A stretch of DNA of 52,885 nt from Actinocrinis puniceicyclus (GCF_018283645.1 NZ_JAGSXH010000001.1:1-52885), one strand, 5' to 3'; shown: positions 15,548-24,581, counted from the stretch's first letter. Translations and numbers: made by a program. The notes: a model not told the origin generated them from the sequence alone.

Positions 15548-17319
15548 GCGTCGGGGTGACCGTGGCGGCCGCCGGATCGCTGCTGCCGGTCCCGGTCGCG
15601 CTCCCGCTGACCGGCGCGGTGCTCGCCCCGCTGCTCGCCCGGGTGTTCAAGCGCCTCGCGCTGATCGTCTCGGCGGTCGCGCTGCTCGGCTCGCTGGCCG
15701 TGCTGGCACTGATCGCGCCGAAGGTGTACGGCGACGGCGGCGGCGTCCTCGCGCACTACATGGGCGGCTGGGGTCCGGTCCACGGCGCGGTGCTGGGCAT
15801 CGCGTTCGCCGCCGACCCGTTCGGGATGACCTTCGCGCTCGCCTGCGCCGGAATCAGCACGCTGCTGGTGGTGTACGCGCTCTCCGAGCTCGGCGGCCTC
15901 GGCGAGCGCGAACTGGGCGCCTACGCCTGCCTGTTCCAACTCCTCGTCGCCGCGCTGATCGGGTCGGCGCTGACCGCGGACCTGTTCAACCTGTTCGTCT
16001 GGTTCGAGGTCGCGGCCCTGGCCAGCTACGGGCTGACCGGGTTCTTCCTGGAGCGGCCGATCGCGCTGGAGGCCGCGTTCAAGATCGCGGTGCTGACCAC
16101 GATCGCGGCCTTCGCGGTGTTCGTCGGCGCCGGTCTGCTGTACTCGGGCGACGGAGCGCTGAACCTCGCGCAACTGCACGACGCGCTGGCCGCGCACGTC
16201 GGCACCGCCGACCTCGTCGCGCTGGGACTGCTGACGGCCGGGTTCGCGACGAAGGCGGGGCTGACGCCTTTCCACGGCTGGCTCGCCGACGCGCACACCG
16301 CCGCGCCGGGACCGGTCTCGGCCCTCTTCTCCGGGCTCATGGTCAACCTGGGCGTCGTGGCGGTCGGGCGGCTGGCGTTCCAGGTCTTTCCCACCTCCCG
16401 TGTCCCGATCCTGGGCGTGCTCATGGTCATCGGGATCGTCTCCGCGCTGACCGGGGCGACCCTGGCGCTCGCGCAGGACGAACTCAAGCGCCTGCTGGCG
16501 TACGACACGGTCTCGCAGACAGGCGTGCTGGCGATCGGTCTGGCGACCCGTTCGGCCTCCGGTATCGCAGGCTCCACATACCACCTGGTCAACCACGCGC
16601 TGTTCAAGTCGCTGCTGTTCCTGTGCGCCGGCTCGATCGTGCACCGCACCGGGATCACGAAGCTGTCCGAGCTGGGCGGCCTGCTGCGGCGCTGGCCCGC
16701 GGTCGCGGCGGCGTTCATGGTCGGGGCGGCCTCGATCGCGGGCATCCCGCCGCTGGGCGGCTACGTCTCGCTCAGCCTCATCCACCGCGGCTTGACCGAA
16801 AGCCATCAGTACGTGCCCCTGGCGCTGATGCTGCTGGCGCAGCTGATCACCATCGCGGCGCTCGGGCGGGCGGCGTGGCTGGCGTTCCTGCGCGAGCGCG
16901 AGGAGGACTACGAGCGCGAGCAGCCCCTGCAACCCGGGATGCTGATCGGGCTGAGCGGCCTGGCCGTGTGCTGTTTCGCCTTCGGCGTGCTGCCGGGCGC
17001 CGTGATCGACCACGTGATGGCCCCGGCGGCGTCCGGGCTCTTACACGCCCGGCAGTACGCGCACGCCGTGCTCGCCGGATCCGGCCGGCTGCCGCCGGTG
17101 AGCGTCGTGTTCGACTACACGGATCTGACGGAACTGACCATCGTCGTGGTCAGCCTCGTGCTCGGCGCGTTGCTCGCGTACGGGTATCTGCTGCGTTCGA
17201 AGGAACCGCTGCCCGTGCGGGCCCTGCGCGCCGTGCACACCGGATCGGTGAACGATTACGCGGCCTTCGTTGTGGCCGGGGTGATCGCCGTGATCGCCGC
17301 GCTGCGCTGGGCCGGATAG
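15544..17319 (+). CDS. mnhD: Mrp antiporter subunit MnhD (NuoN/MbhH-like)
   Basis: 591 residues with about 14-16 membrane helices, a proton-channel subunit homologous to NuoL/M/N. FVWFEVAALASYGL holds the conserved helix-5 Glu; FATKAGLTPFHGWLADAH holds the helix-7 Lys and the PFHxWLxxAH motif followed by APGPVSALFSG; TVSQTG follows. It is somewhat longer than usual because of two extra C-terminal helices. It is the last gene of the operon and is followed by a T-tailed hairpin at 17386-17410. No NuoL-like large MnhA is present, so this is the only large ion-translocating subunit. Confidence 0.95.
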   Translation: MSVGVTVAAAGSLLPVPVALPLTGAVLAPLLARVFKRLALIVSAVALLGSLAVLALIAPKVYGDGGGVLAHYMGGWGPVHGAVLGIAFAADPFGMTFALACAGISTLLVVYALSELGGLGERELGAYACLFQLLVAALIGSALTADLFNLFVWFEVAALASYGLTGFFLERPIALEAAFKIAVLTTIAAFAVFVGAGLLYSGDGALNLAQLHDALAAHVGTADLVALGLLTAGFATKAGLTPFHGWLADAHTAAPGPVSALFSGLMVNLGVVAVGRLAFQVFPTSRVPILGVLMVIGIVSALTGATLALAQDELKRLLAYDTVSQTGVLAIGLATRSASGIAGSTYHLVNHALFKSLLFLCAGSIVHRTGITKLSELGGLLRRWPAVAAAFMVGAASIAGIPPLGGYVSLSLIHRGLTESHQYVPLALMLLAQLITIAALGRAAWLAFLREREEDYEREQPLQPGMLIGLSGLAVCCFAFGVLPGAVIDHVMAPAASGLLHARQYAHAVLAGSGRLPPVSVVFDYTDLTELTIVVVSLVLGALLAYGYLLRSKEPLPVRALRAVHTGSVNDYAAFVVAGVIAVIAALRWAG

Positions 17320-17385
17320 GCCGTGTTGGAGAAGTAGCGTCGGATTAGGCCGCGGCGTCTGGCGCGTGCGTTCGCAAGGCGGCGC

Positions 17386-17410
17386 AGCATCCTCATACCG
17401 GGATGCTTTT
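17386..17410 (+). terminator. Rho-independent terminator after antiporter operon
   Basis: AGCATCC pairs with GGATGCT around an 8-base loop and is followed by TTT, about 70 bases after the mnhD stop. Confidence 0.7.
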
Positions 17411-17439
17411 CGGCTCTGCGACTCGGGGACCGTTCGCGC

Positions 17440-17841
17440 CTACGTGTGTGCGTCGTCCGTCATGGAGCCGCTTTCGTCGTCGTCCGGCGCAGGCATCTCG
17501 TACCGGTAGTCGCTCCAGACGTGTGTGAGCATGCCGATTATTCCGGTGAGCACGACGATCCCGACGGCGATCCAGATCAGCACCCTGGGTCCGACGGTCA
17601 GTCCGACGCCGCCGAGGATGAAACCGGCCACGACGATCCCGCTCGCGATGTACCCCGCCCGTGTGCCGCTGTGCCCCACGCTGTTCTCCCAGGTCTCACC
17701 GCCGAGCACGTTGGCGGAATCCGCGAGTTTCTTCTCGTGTCCCTGCGCGCCATGCGCGCGCTGCGCGACATTGTGGATCTCGCGCCCGGTTTCCCCGGCC
17801 TGTCCGTAGACGCGCGTGGCTCTGCTCGTATCGTGGCTCAT
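17440..17841 (-). CDS. Small two-helix membrane protein, unknown function
   Basis: 133 residues. A hydrophilic N-terminal half with an HGAQGHEKKLADSANVLGG-type helical segment is followed by two adjacent membrane helices (GYIASGIVVAGFILGGVGLTV and LIWIAVGIVVLTGIIGMLTHV-type) and an acidic tail. I do not recognise the family. Its ATG overlaps the stop of the F420 enzyme gene by one base (TAATG), so the two are translated from one transcript. A membrane partner or unrelated stress protein is possible. Confidence 0.75.
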   Translation of the reverse strand: MSHDTSRATRVYGQAGETGREIHNVAQRAHGAQGHEKKLADSANVLGGETWENSVGHSGTRAGYIASGIVVAGFILGGVGLTVGPRVLIWIAVGIVVLTGIIGMLTHVWSDYRYEMPAPDDDESGSMTDDAHT

Positions 17842-18809
17842 TACGCGCGCATACCCTTCAGCCTCGGCAGGATGCGTTCCGCGTAGAAGTCGAAGAATCC
17901 GCGCTGCTCCGGGCCGATCTGGTTGATATACACCTCGTCGTACCCGGCGTCGGCATACTCGGCGAACCGGCGCAGGTGCGCCTCCTCGTCATCGCCGCAC
18001 ACCAGCGCCGAGGCCACCATCTGCGGGGTGACCAGCTGCTGCGCCTGTTCGAAGTGCCTCGGCTGCGGCAGCACCTGCGCCAGCTCGCCGGGCAGCTGCT
18101 CGTTCGCCCACCGCTCGTGCGCCGTCTTGACCGCCGCGTCCCGGTCCGGCCCCCAGCACACCTTGTAGCCGCCCTGGGCCGGCTTACCCCGGCCTCCGTG
18201 TTCGCGGAACACGCCAAGCAGTCGGGAGTCCGGTTGGGTGCCGACGTATCCGTCGCCGACGCGTCCGGCCATCCGCGCCGACGCGGGACCGAATCCGGAG
18301 ACGTACACGCGCACGGGTTCCTCCGGCAGCGTGTAGAGCCGAGCCTGGTCGACGGTGTAGTAGGTGCCGCGGTGGTTGACGACGTCCCCCTTCCACAGCT
18401 CCCGCATCACCTCTACCGCTTCCTCCAGCATTTCGCGCCGCACCTTCGAGGTCGGCCACGGCCCGCCGAGGATGTGCTCGTTGAGGGCTTCACCGGTCCC
18501 GACACCGAGCACGAAGCGCCCGCCGGTGAGCACGGCCGCGGTTGCGGCGGCCTGGGCCACGATCGCCGGGTGCATACGGATGGTGGGGCAGGTGACGGCG
18601 GTGGTGATGGGCAGGTCCACGGCCTGCGATAGGGCACCGATGGTGCCCCACACGAAGCTGCTTTGCCCCTGAGCATCGTTCCACGGGTGATAGTGGTCGG
18701 AGATCCAGAGCGCTTCGAAACCCGCGTCCTGGGCCATGCGCGCCTGCTCGACCAGTTCGCGCGGACCGAACTCCTCGCTGGACAGGAAGTACCCGATCTT
18801 CTTGACCAT
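17841..18809 (-). CDS. LLM-class F420-dependent oxidoreductase, G6PDH-like family
   Basis: 322 residues. IGYFLSSEEFGP, WISDHYHPW and GVGTGEALNEHI are typical of the family of F420-dependent enzymes related to F420-dependent glucose-6-phosphate dehydrogenase. The reaction probably transfers hydride between an alcohol-like substrate and F420; glucose 6-phosphate as substrate is not proven. It is the first gene of a two-gene unit with a small membrane protein. A second LLM enzyme, at 7391-8383, is of a different subfamily. Confidence 0.92.
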   Translation of the reverse strand: MVKKIGYFLSSEEFGPRELVEQARMAQDAGFEALWISDHYHPWNDAQGQSSFVWGTIGALSQAVDLPITTAVTCPTIRMHPAIVAQAAATAAVLTGGRFVLGVGTGEALNEHILGGPWPTSKVRREMLEEAVEVMRELWKGDVVNHRGTYYTVDQARLYTLPEEPVRVYVSGFGPASARMAGRVGDGYVGTQPDSRLLGVFREHGGRGKPAQGGYKVCWGPDRDAAVKTAHERWANEQLPGELAQVLPQPRHFEQAQQLVTPQMVASALVCGDDEEAHLRRFAEYADAGYDEVYINQIGPEQRGFFDFYAERILPRLKGMRA

Positions 18810-18988
18810 CGAATTCTCCTTCGATCACCGATGCCTGCCGGAACGTCCCGGCGTCGCCTCGCCCGCGTGTACCCGGGTCCGCGGCGGGTAGTCGGCGCGG
18901 CAGTACTTTTCAGCCCGGAAGGCGATCAACCCGAATTCCACGCCGATAACGCCATGTATCGGCGGCGAAGCAACGGAAGGCAGGCGCA

Positions 18989-19504
18989 ATGGCGCAGAAG
19001 ACGGACCAGGCGGAGCGGGCGGAGCGGGCGCTGCGCGAGGTCGAGCAGGAGTACACGCAGGGAGCGCAATTCCCGCTGCGCAGCTACGTAGGCGCCATGG
19101 GCACCTACACGGCGGTCGTGGCCGCGCTCGCGGGGATCGCGCGGGCGACGCGTCGGCCGGTGCCGAACCCGGGCCCCTGGGACGTGGTGTTGCTCACCGG
19201 CGCGACCCACCGACTCAGCAGGTTGATCTCCCGCGACCCGGTCACCAGCCCGCTGCGCGCGCCCTTCACCCACCTGCGCGGCACGCAGGGTCCGGCGGAG
19301 CTGAAGGAGGAGGTCCGCGGCACCGGCGCGCGCAAAGCCGTCGGCGAACTGCTGACCTGCCCCTTCTGCACCGGCATGTGGATCTCGACCGGTCTGTGCG
19401 CGGGCCTGGTCTTCGCACCCGGCGTGACCCGCCTGGCCGCGGGCGGGCTGACCGCGCTGACCGGCTCGGACTTCCTGCACTTCCTGCGCGCCAAGCTGAT
19501 GTGA
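18989..19504 (+). CDS. DUF1360 membrane protein
   Basis: 171 residues. A hydrophilic N-terminal helix is followed by several short hydrophobic segments and the DUF1360 signatures GATHRLSRLISRDPVTSPLRAPF and LTCPFCTGMW. The CxxC in the latter could bind metal or form a disulfide. The ATG at 18989 has a purine-rich GGAAGGCAGG upstream. The biochemical role of the family is not known. Confidence 0.88.
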   Translation: MAQKTDQAERAERALREVEQEYTQGAQFPLRSYVGAMGTYTAVVAALAGIARATRRPVPNPGPWDVVLLTGATHRLSRLISRDPVTSPLRAPFTHLRGTQGPAELKEEVRGTGARKAVGELLTCPFCTGMWISTGLCAGLVFAPGVTRLAAGGLTALTGSDFLHFLRAKLM

Positions 19505-19558
19505 GATGTCGTCCGCCGGCCGGCCGCGAGCAGCGCGAGCTGATCGGGCCGGCCCCGC

Positions 19559-20116
19559 TCAGCTTTGTTCGAGCAGCGAGAGCATGTCCTCGGCGTGCTC
19601 CTCCTCGGTGGCCAGGATCTCCTCGAAGACCCGCCGCGTGGTCGGGTCGCCGTCGCCGAGCCAGGCGATGATCTCCGTGTAGGCGGCGACCGCGATGCGC
19701 TCCGCGACCAGGTTCTCCTCGATCATCGCGCGCAGTTCGCGCGCGGTGACGTACTGGGAGTGGGCGCGGCCGGTGAGCGTCTGCGGGTTCATGTCCGGCA
19801 CGCCGCCGAGCTGCACGATGCGCCCCGCGAGCATGTCAGCGTGCTGCTGCTCCTCGTCGGCGTGTTCGAGGAACTCCTGCGCGACCGGGGTCGCGTTCAG
19901 GCCGGTGGCGGCGAAGTGGTGCTGCCGGTAGCGCAGCACGCAGACCAGTTCGGTCGCCAGCGACTGGTTCAGCACATCGAGGACCCGGTCGATGTCCGCG
20001 CCGTACGCGGCCGTCACCGGGCCCTTGTCCATCTGCTCGCGCGCCTTGGCCCGCAACGTCTCGATATCGCTGAGAAAAGGCTGGGCGGGGTTCATCGTCT
20101 CCTGGTCCTCCTGCAT
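19559..20116 (-). CDS. Bacterioferritin/ferritin-like diiron protein
   Basis: 185 residues, a four-helix ferritin fold. ATELVCVLRYRQHHF, FLEHADEEQQHADM, ENLVAERIAVAAY and ATEEEHAEDM supply the Glu and His diiron ligands in helices 1 to 4. Starting at 20116 is preferred to 20095 because AGGAGG lies nine bases before it. The family oxidises and stores Fe2+ and may protect against peroxide. The Dps or rubrerythrin-related subfamilies are less likely. Confidence 0.88.
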   Translation of the reverse strand: MQEDQETMNPAQPFLSDIETLRAKAREQMDKGPVTAAYGADIDRVLDVLNQSLATELVCVLRYRQHHFAATGLNATPVAQEFLEHADEEQQHADMLAGRIVQLGGVPDMNPQTLTGRAHSQYVTARELRAMIEENLVAERIAVAAYTEIIAWLGDGDPTTRRVFEEILATEEEHAEDMLSLLEQS

Positions 20117-20314
20117 GTACGCGATCCTCCTCGGTCGGTTCGGCAACCACCGTCGGCTACCCCCGGCTCCATCGGTCAATCCGCCCATCCGGCTTGCGCG
20201 GCCACATCCGCGCACGTGCGCGGATCCGCCGGCAGGCGGCATGGACCCCGGCGAGCGTGCGCAGGTCCGCGCCGGACGGCACGAACAGTCCGGCGCTTCG
20301 AGTCGCCGGCGCGC

Positions 20315-20836
20315 TCACGTGTCACGGGTCAGCGGGTCCTGCCAGCTCTCGGCGGCTTCCGCGTCCCGCTCGCGGGTGTCACGCACGTCCGCGTCGGCGA
20401 TGTGCATCGCCGCCTCCTCGGCGCTGGCCGCTCCCCCGTCGATGCCCATGTCGCGCGCGAGGTAGTTGGGGCTGCTGACCGTGTGCGCGCCCTCGTCCTC
20501 GGCGACCAGACGACCGGCGCGCCGGTCGGGTTCCAGCTGGTCCGGGTCCGGCGGGGCGTCCGATTCCGGCTCCGGCCGGTTGTCCAGCGAGGCGGGCTCG
20601 CCGAAGTCCGGCTCCTCCTCGGCCAGGCGCTGGTCCAGCGGCGCGCCGGTGCGCGCCTCGTTGAACGTCACGCCGTACCTCTCGGACGCGGGCCTGCGCT
20701 CGGGCGGGCTGATACCGGTGTCCAGCGGGTCGCTCGCCAGGTCGTCGGTCTCAAGGCTGTCGCCGGGCTGCAGGACGCCGTCGTCCTCGGGCACGTCCTG
20801 CGGCTCGATCGGGTTCTCGCTCTGGTCCGTTGTCAT
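20315..20836 (-). CDS. DUF5709 protein
   Basis: 173 residues, very acidic and mostly without predicted order. ERYGVTFNEARTGAPLDQRLAEEEPDF is the DUF5709 signature of actinomycetes (shown here in part: ERYGVTFNEA and LDQRLAEEEPD), followed by an RRAGRLVAEDEGAH segment. No enzyme motif is seen. It begins five bases after the transketolase stop on the same strand, so they are co-transcribed. The function of the family is unknown. Confidence 0.85.
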   Translation of the reverse strand: MTTDQSENPIEPQDVPEDDGVLQPGDSLETDDLASDPLDTGISPPERRPASERYGVTFNEARTGAPLDQRLAEEEPDFGEPASLDNRPEPESDAPPDPDQLEPDRRAGRLVAEDEGAHTVSSPNYLARDMGIDGGAASAEEAAMHIADADVRDTRERDAEAAESWQDPLTRDT

Positions 20837-20841
20837 GGTCC

Positions 20842-22779
20842 TCACTCACTTCTCGGGGTGGGCTTGCCGCCGGGCCGCTCGTCACGCTCCAGGAATGCGC
20901 GCGCAGCCTGGACGATGTGCGCAGCGCTGATCCCGGCGGCGTCCAGTGCCGCGGCGGTCGAGGCGGAGCCGGGCAGCGAGTCGACGGCCAGGTGCGCGAA
21001 CCGGGCCGCGCCCGGCGCCGTCCCGCGCCGCGCCAGCACGGCGGCGACCGCCTCGCCGATGCCGCCCTCGGGATGGTGGTCCTCGACGACCATCAGCAGC
21101 CTGGTCTGCTCGGCGCAGCGGCGCAGGCTCGCCTCATCGAGCGGCTTGACCGAGTACAGATCGACGACACGCGTCGCAATGCCCTGCTGGGACAGTCGCG
21201 TCGCGGCCTCCAGGCATTCGTGCAGGGTCACCCCGGCGCCGACCAGTGTCACGACGTCCTGCGGGCTCTCGCCCCAGACCTTGCACCCGCCGACCTGGAA
21301 CCGCTCGTCCGGGCGGTAGAGGACCGGGTAGGCGCCGCGCGTCGTCCGCAGGTAGCTGATACCGGGCAGGTCCGCCATGGTGAGGGTGAGCGCCGCGGCG
21401 CTCGTCGCGTCGGACGGGTAAAGGACCGTCGAACCGTGCACCGACCGCATCATCGCGATGTCCTCCAGCCCCATCTGCGAGGGGCCGTCGGCGCCGATCT
21501 CCACCCCGCAGTGCGAGCCGACGACGCACACGTCGGCCTGTGAGATCGAGGCCATGCGCAGGAAGTCGTGCGCGCGCGTCAGGAAGGCCGCGAAGGTGGC
21601 GGCGAACGGGCGGTATCCGCGCACCGAGAATCCGACCGCCGTGGCGATCATCTGCTGCTCGGCGATGTACATCTGGAAGTAGCGGTCCGCGTGTTCCTTC
21701 TCGAAGTCCTCGCCGTACGTCGAGTTGCCCACCTCGCCGTCGAGGGCGACGACGTCGGGTCGCGCGCCGAGGGCGGCCAGCGCCCGGCCGTACGCCTTGC
21801 GGGTGGCGACCTGCTCGCCGAGTTCGAAGCGCGGCGCCTCGATCGGCTGTCGCGGTCGGGCCGCGCCTACCGGTACCCGGGGCGGCGTGACCGCGTCGGG
21901 CAGCGGGCCGCGCGCCCGGATCGCGCTGACACCGCCGAGTTCCCCGACCGCGCGCCGTGCCATGTCCTCGGGCAGCGGCTTGCCGTGCCAGCCCGGTTTG
22001 TCTTCGATCTCTGCGAACCCGCTGCCCTTGACGGTCCGGGCGATGACGACGGTGGGACGGTCGGCGAGCGTCACGGCCTCGTACGCGGCGGTGATCTCGT
22101 CGGCGTCGTGGCCGTCGATGGTCAGCGCGCGGCAGCCGAACGCGGTCACCCGGTGCGCGTACCGCTCGGTGTCCCAGCCGAATTCGGTCGCGCCCGTCTG
22201 CCCGAGCCGGTTGACGTCGATGATCGCGGTGAAGTTGGCCAGGCCGTAGTGCGCGGCCTTGTCCAGCGCTTCCCACACCGAGCCTTCGGCCATCTCGCCG
22301 TCCCCGCACAGCACCCACACCCGGTAGGGAAGCCGGTCGAGCTTGCGCCCGGCCAGCGCGATGCCGACGCCGTAGCCGATGCCCTGCCCGAGCGAGCCGG
22401 TGGCCACGTCCACCCACGGCAACACCGGGGTCGGGTGGCCCTGGAGCCGGCCGGACCGGCGGTAGGTGTCCAGCAGTTCTTCCTCGCTGATCACCCCGGC
22501 GGCGCGGTACATCGCGTAGAGCAGCGGCGATGCGTGGCCCTTGGACAGGATCAGGTGATCGTTGGCCGGGTTGTCCGGCTCGTCCCAGTCGTAGCGCAGG
22601 TGCCGGGCCATGAGCACCGCCATCAGGTCGGCGGCCGACATGCTGGAGGTGGGGTGCCCGGAGCCGGCGGCGGTGCTGGCCCGCACCGCATCGACGCGCA
22701 GTTGACGCCCCAGGGCGTAGAGCGCGGCCCGGTCCGCCGCGGGGCCAACCATCGGCAGGTCGCTTCCGATCGCATTCAT
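20842..22779 (-). CDS. tkt: Transketolase
   Basis: 645 residues. The TPP-binding signature GDGEMAEGSVWEAL followed by DVNRLGQTG (about 158-196), the N-terminal SGHPTSSMSAADL with conserved His, SKGHASPLLYAMY, and the pyrimidine-domain region AEQQMIATAVGFSVRGYRPF with the catalytic Glu mark a full-length enzyme with PP, Pyr and C-terminal domains. It moves two-carbon units between sugar phosphates in the pentose phosphate cycle. No transaldolase or G6PDH gene lies beside it, so it may be a second, accessory copy. It is followed by the DUF5709 gene. Confidence 0.95.
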   Translation of the reverse strand: MNAIGSDLPMVGPAADRAALYALGRQLRVDAVRASTAAGSGHPTSSMSAADLMAVLMARHLRYDWDEPDNPANDHLILSKGHASPLLYAMYRAAGVISEEELLDTYRRSGRLQGHPTPVLPWVDVATGSLGQGIGYGVGIALAGRKLDRLPYRVWVLCGDGEMAEGSVWEALDKAAHYGLANFTAIIDVNRLGQTGATEFGWDTERYAHRVTAFGCRALTIDGHDADEITAAYEAVTLADRPTVVIARTVKGSGFAEIEDKPGWHGKPLPEDMARRAVGELGGVSAIRARGPLPDAVTPPRVPVGAARPRQPIEAPRFELGEQVATRKAYGRALAALGARPDVVALDGEVGNSTYGEDFEKEHADRYFQMYIAEQQMIATAVGFSVRGYRPFAATFAAFLTRAHDFLRMASISQADVCVVGSHCGVEIGADGPSQMGLEDIAMMRSVHGSTVLYPSDATSAAALTLTMADLPGISYLRTTRGAYPVLYRPDERFQVGGCKVWGESPQDVVTLVGAGVTLHECLEAATRLSQQGIATRVVDLYSVKPLDEASLRRCAEQTRLLMVVEDHHPEGGIGEAVAAVLARRGTAPGAARFAHLAVDSLPGSASTAAALDAAGISAAHIVQAARAFLERDERPGGKPTPRSE

Positions 22780-22896
22780 GCCGTACCCGCTCTCATGCTC
22801 GTCGTCTGTGTTGGGTCCGGTCGCTACCGGTCCGGCGGTACCCGGACGAACCGAAATGATTCGCCCCGGCCGCCCGACTCACGGCTCTTTCATCCT

Positions 22897-23514
22897 TCAG
22901 AGCGTGACGCGCACGAGGGCGGCCGCCAGTCGCGGCAGGTCGCTCTCGGCCACGAGCGCGGCCAGCCGCGCCGGATCGGCGGGCAGCCCGACCGCACCGG
23001 CGCCTTGCAGGGCCCGTTTGTCGAAGGTGGGCCGCAGTTCCGGCCACAGTCCCTGCGCCTCGCGGCAGAAGATCTCGGCACCGACCGGACCGATCCGAGG
23101 CACCTCTCGCAGCAGGCCGCGGATGCGGCGCGCGTCGTGGCCGGCTTCTGCGCGCAGTTTGCGCAGGTCACCGTGCCAGCGGTCGAGGACGAGCTGCGCG
23201 CCCTCGCCCAGGGCCGTCGCGGTGCTCTCGTCGTAGCGGCGGTAGTTCGCGCGGCCGAGCGCGTCAACGCGCTCCTGCCAAGTGGCGTCGAGCATCGCTT
23301 TCGGGCTGCGGTAACCGGCCGCGAACAGCTCGCGCGCCGCATCGACCGCGGTCTGCGCGCGGATGCGGATCGCGGACAGCACGCACACCACCAGCAGTTG
23401 GTAGAGCGGCGCGGGCGAGTCGTGCAGGCGGACTCCGGCTTCGTCGCAGAACGTCCGTCCGTGTTCCCGCAGCAGTTCGCCGGCTTTACGGCGCTGATCT
23501 TCGCTCTCGGGCAT
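22897..23514 (-). CDS. HhH-GPD (endonuclease III-like) protein
   Basis: 205 residues. The helix-hairpin-helix VPRIGPVGAEIF and following Asp in PTFDKRAL (the family's catalytic Asp position) indicate a base-excision repair glycosylase. The residue that is Lys in bifunctional endonuclease III is Val here, and the C-terminal [4Fe-4S] cysteine cluster is absent, so any activity would be monofunctional or altered. GGAGG lies before the ATG at 23514. The substrate base is unknown. Confidence 0.8.
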   Translation of the reverse strand: MPESEDQRRKAGELLREHGRTFCDEAGVRLHDSPAPLYQLLVVCVLSAIRIRAQTAVDAARELFAAGYRSPKAMLDATWQERVDALGRANYRRYDESTATALGEGAQLVLDRWHGDLRKLRAEAGHDARRIRGLLREVPRIGPVGAEIFCREAQGLWPELRPTFDKRALQGAGAVGLPADPARLAALVAESDLPRLAAALVRVTL

Positions 23515-23633
23515 CAGTTCCTCCGATCGGGTCGCGCGTGGAGGCCACGCCTCCGGGTACCCGGTCTCGTCCGGCCTGCACGTGTCGGCCGGACGCGTGA
23601 CGAGTGGAGCGAACGACGATCGAGGAGAACACC

Positions 23634-24083
23634 GTGCCGGGAGGCGAGAACGCCGTGCCGAATCACGATCGCGCAGGGTCGCAGGAGAAGACGAGCGTGC
23701 AGGAGAAGACGAGCGTGCCGGAAGAGACGGCCGCGCCGGAGGAGAACGCCGCGTTCGGCGGGCAGGAGGGTGCCGCACCGGCGGGCGCCGGGTCCGGCGA
23801 TCAGCTGCCGCCTCTTGAGGACGCGGGCACGCCGGAGGCGAAGTACGGGGCGCACGGGGACACGGACGCGCAGGAGGAGATCCGGGGTGAATGGCGGCGC
23901 GCAGGCGAGATGCAGCGCGAGAGCGATCACCTGCGCGAGGTGCTCGATGATGCGCGGGTCGCGGTGCAGAAGGCGGAGGACGCGGACTCGATGGCGTCCG
24001 GCGGGCTCGGGGTGCGGCCACAGGACGTGCAGGACGAGGGATCCGGGCGGGCTGACCGGGACGAGCAGGACAAAGAGCGGTAG
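23634..24083 (+). CDS. Acidic, probably disordered protein with tandem repeats
   Basis: 149 residues from the GTG at 23634 (GAGGAG six bases upstream). The first half contains a perfect QEKTSV duplication from two 18-base repeats, then PEE/APEE variants; the second half is charged and probably helical. There is no membrane segment or known domain. It is divergent from the HhH-GPD gene. An in-frame GTG at 23604 is an alternative start. Confidence 0.6.
   Translation: MPGGENAVPNHDRAGSQEKTSVQEKTSVPEETAAPEENAAFGGQEGAAPAGAGSGDQLPPLEDAGTPEAKYGAHGDTDAQEEIRGEWRRAGEMQRESDHLREVLDDARVAVQKAEDADSMASGGLGVRPQDVQDEGSGRADRDEQDKER
23681..23716 (+). repeat. Two tandem 18-bp repeats in coding sequence
   Basis: GCAGGAGAAGACGAGCGT occurs twice head to tail (23681-23698 and 23699-23716), encoding QEKTSV twice in frame. 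Copy number could vary between strains. Confidence 0.85.
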
Positions 24084-24154
24084 CGGGCGCGGGCGCGGGC
24101 TCCGCTTCGGGGACGGTCCGGAGGAGGGTCACGAGGAGGGTCACGAGGTAACAC

Positions 24155-24178
24155 GAATAGGTGATTTTTCACCCATTC
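24155..24178. promoter_or_regulatory. AT-rich near-palindrome
   Basis: GAATAGGTGA-TTTT-TCACCCATTC pairs in nine of ten positions. It stands out as AT-rich in a GC-rich setting and may be an operator or a weak hairpin. Its target gene is unclear. Confidence 0.35.
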
Positions 24179-24215
24179 ACACGCTTATCGGCCAGGCAGC
24201 CGGTGTTGGCGTCGC

Positions 24216-24241
24216 GCTTTGAGCGCAGGCGCGCTCAAAGC
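24216..24241. repeat. Perfect 11-bp inverted repeat
   Basis: GCTTTGAGCGC and GCGCTCAAAGC are separated by AGGC. It lies just before the truncated frame ending at 24500 and could be an operator, hairpin, or end of a lost element. Confidence 0.55.
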
Positions 24242-24500
24242 ATGCGCGCCAAGCATCGAGCTGCCGACGGATCGGTTACTAGTCCGTCTTGAGCAGTGCG
24301 CTTCACGCAACGGACAGACCAGCGGAACGATCACGGCCGGGCCGCCCGGACCGGGCAGCTTCAGTTGCCCGCCCGGCCAGACGATGTACCTGGTCGCGGT
24401 CAGCTACTCCGGTCTCAACTTGACCGGTGAGAACGGCGACACGATCCACCCCACACCCGACCCGGTCTCGCTGAGCGGCCTCATGATCAAGATCCAGTGA
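24219..24500 (+). pseudogene. C-terminal fragment of an unidentified (secreted?) protein
   Basis: The frame has strongly coding-like third positions only from about 24300 onward (SGTITAG to MIKIQ). The only upstream starts are poor, with no ribosome site, and the nominal TTG lies within a palindrome. The readable part has a C-P-P-G-Q turn, then a beta-rich stretch ending at the stop. It looks like the 3' end of a gene whose 5' part was lost. A genuine small protein cannot be excluded. Confidence 0.4.
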
Positions 24501-24551
24501 GCCACACCCGCGCCGAGTGATCAGCGCTCGGCGCACATGGAACTGACTCGC

Positions 24552-24581
24552 GCCGGCCCTCCCCTCCGCGGGAGGACCGGC
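24552..24581. terminator. Hairpin between convergent genes
   Basis: GCCGGCCCTCCC pairs with GGGAGGACCGGC (one mismatch) around CTCCGC. It can terminate the enolase-superfamily operon from the right and any transcript from the left. Confidence 0.55.

Noticed and set aside
12579-17319. A complete standard Mrp antiporter (with full MnhA)
   Set aside because: The large NuoL-like MnhA is missing; only its DUF4040 and MbhE-like pieces occur.
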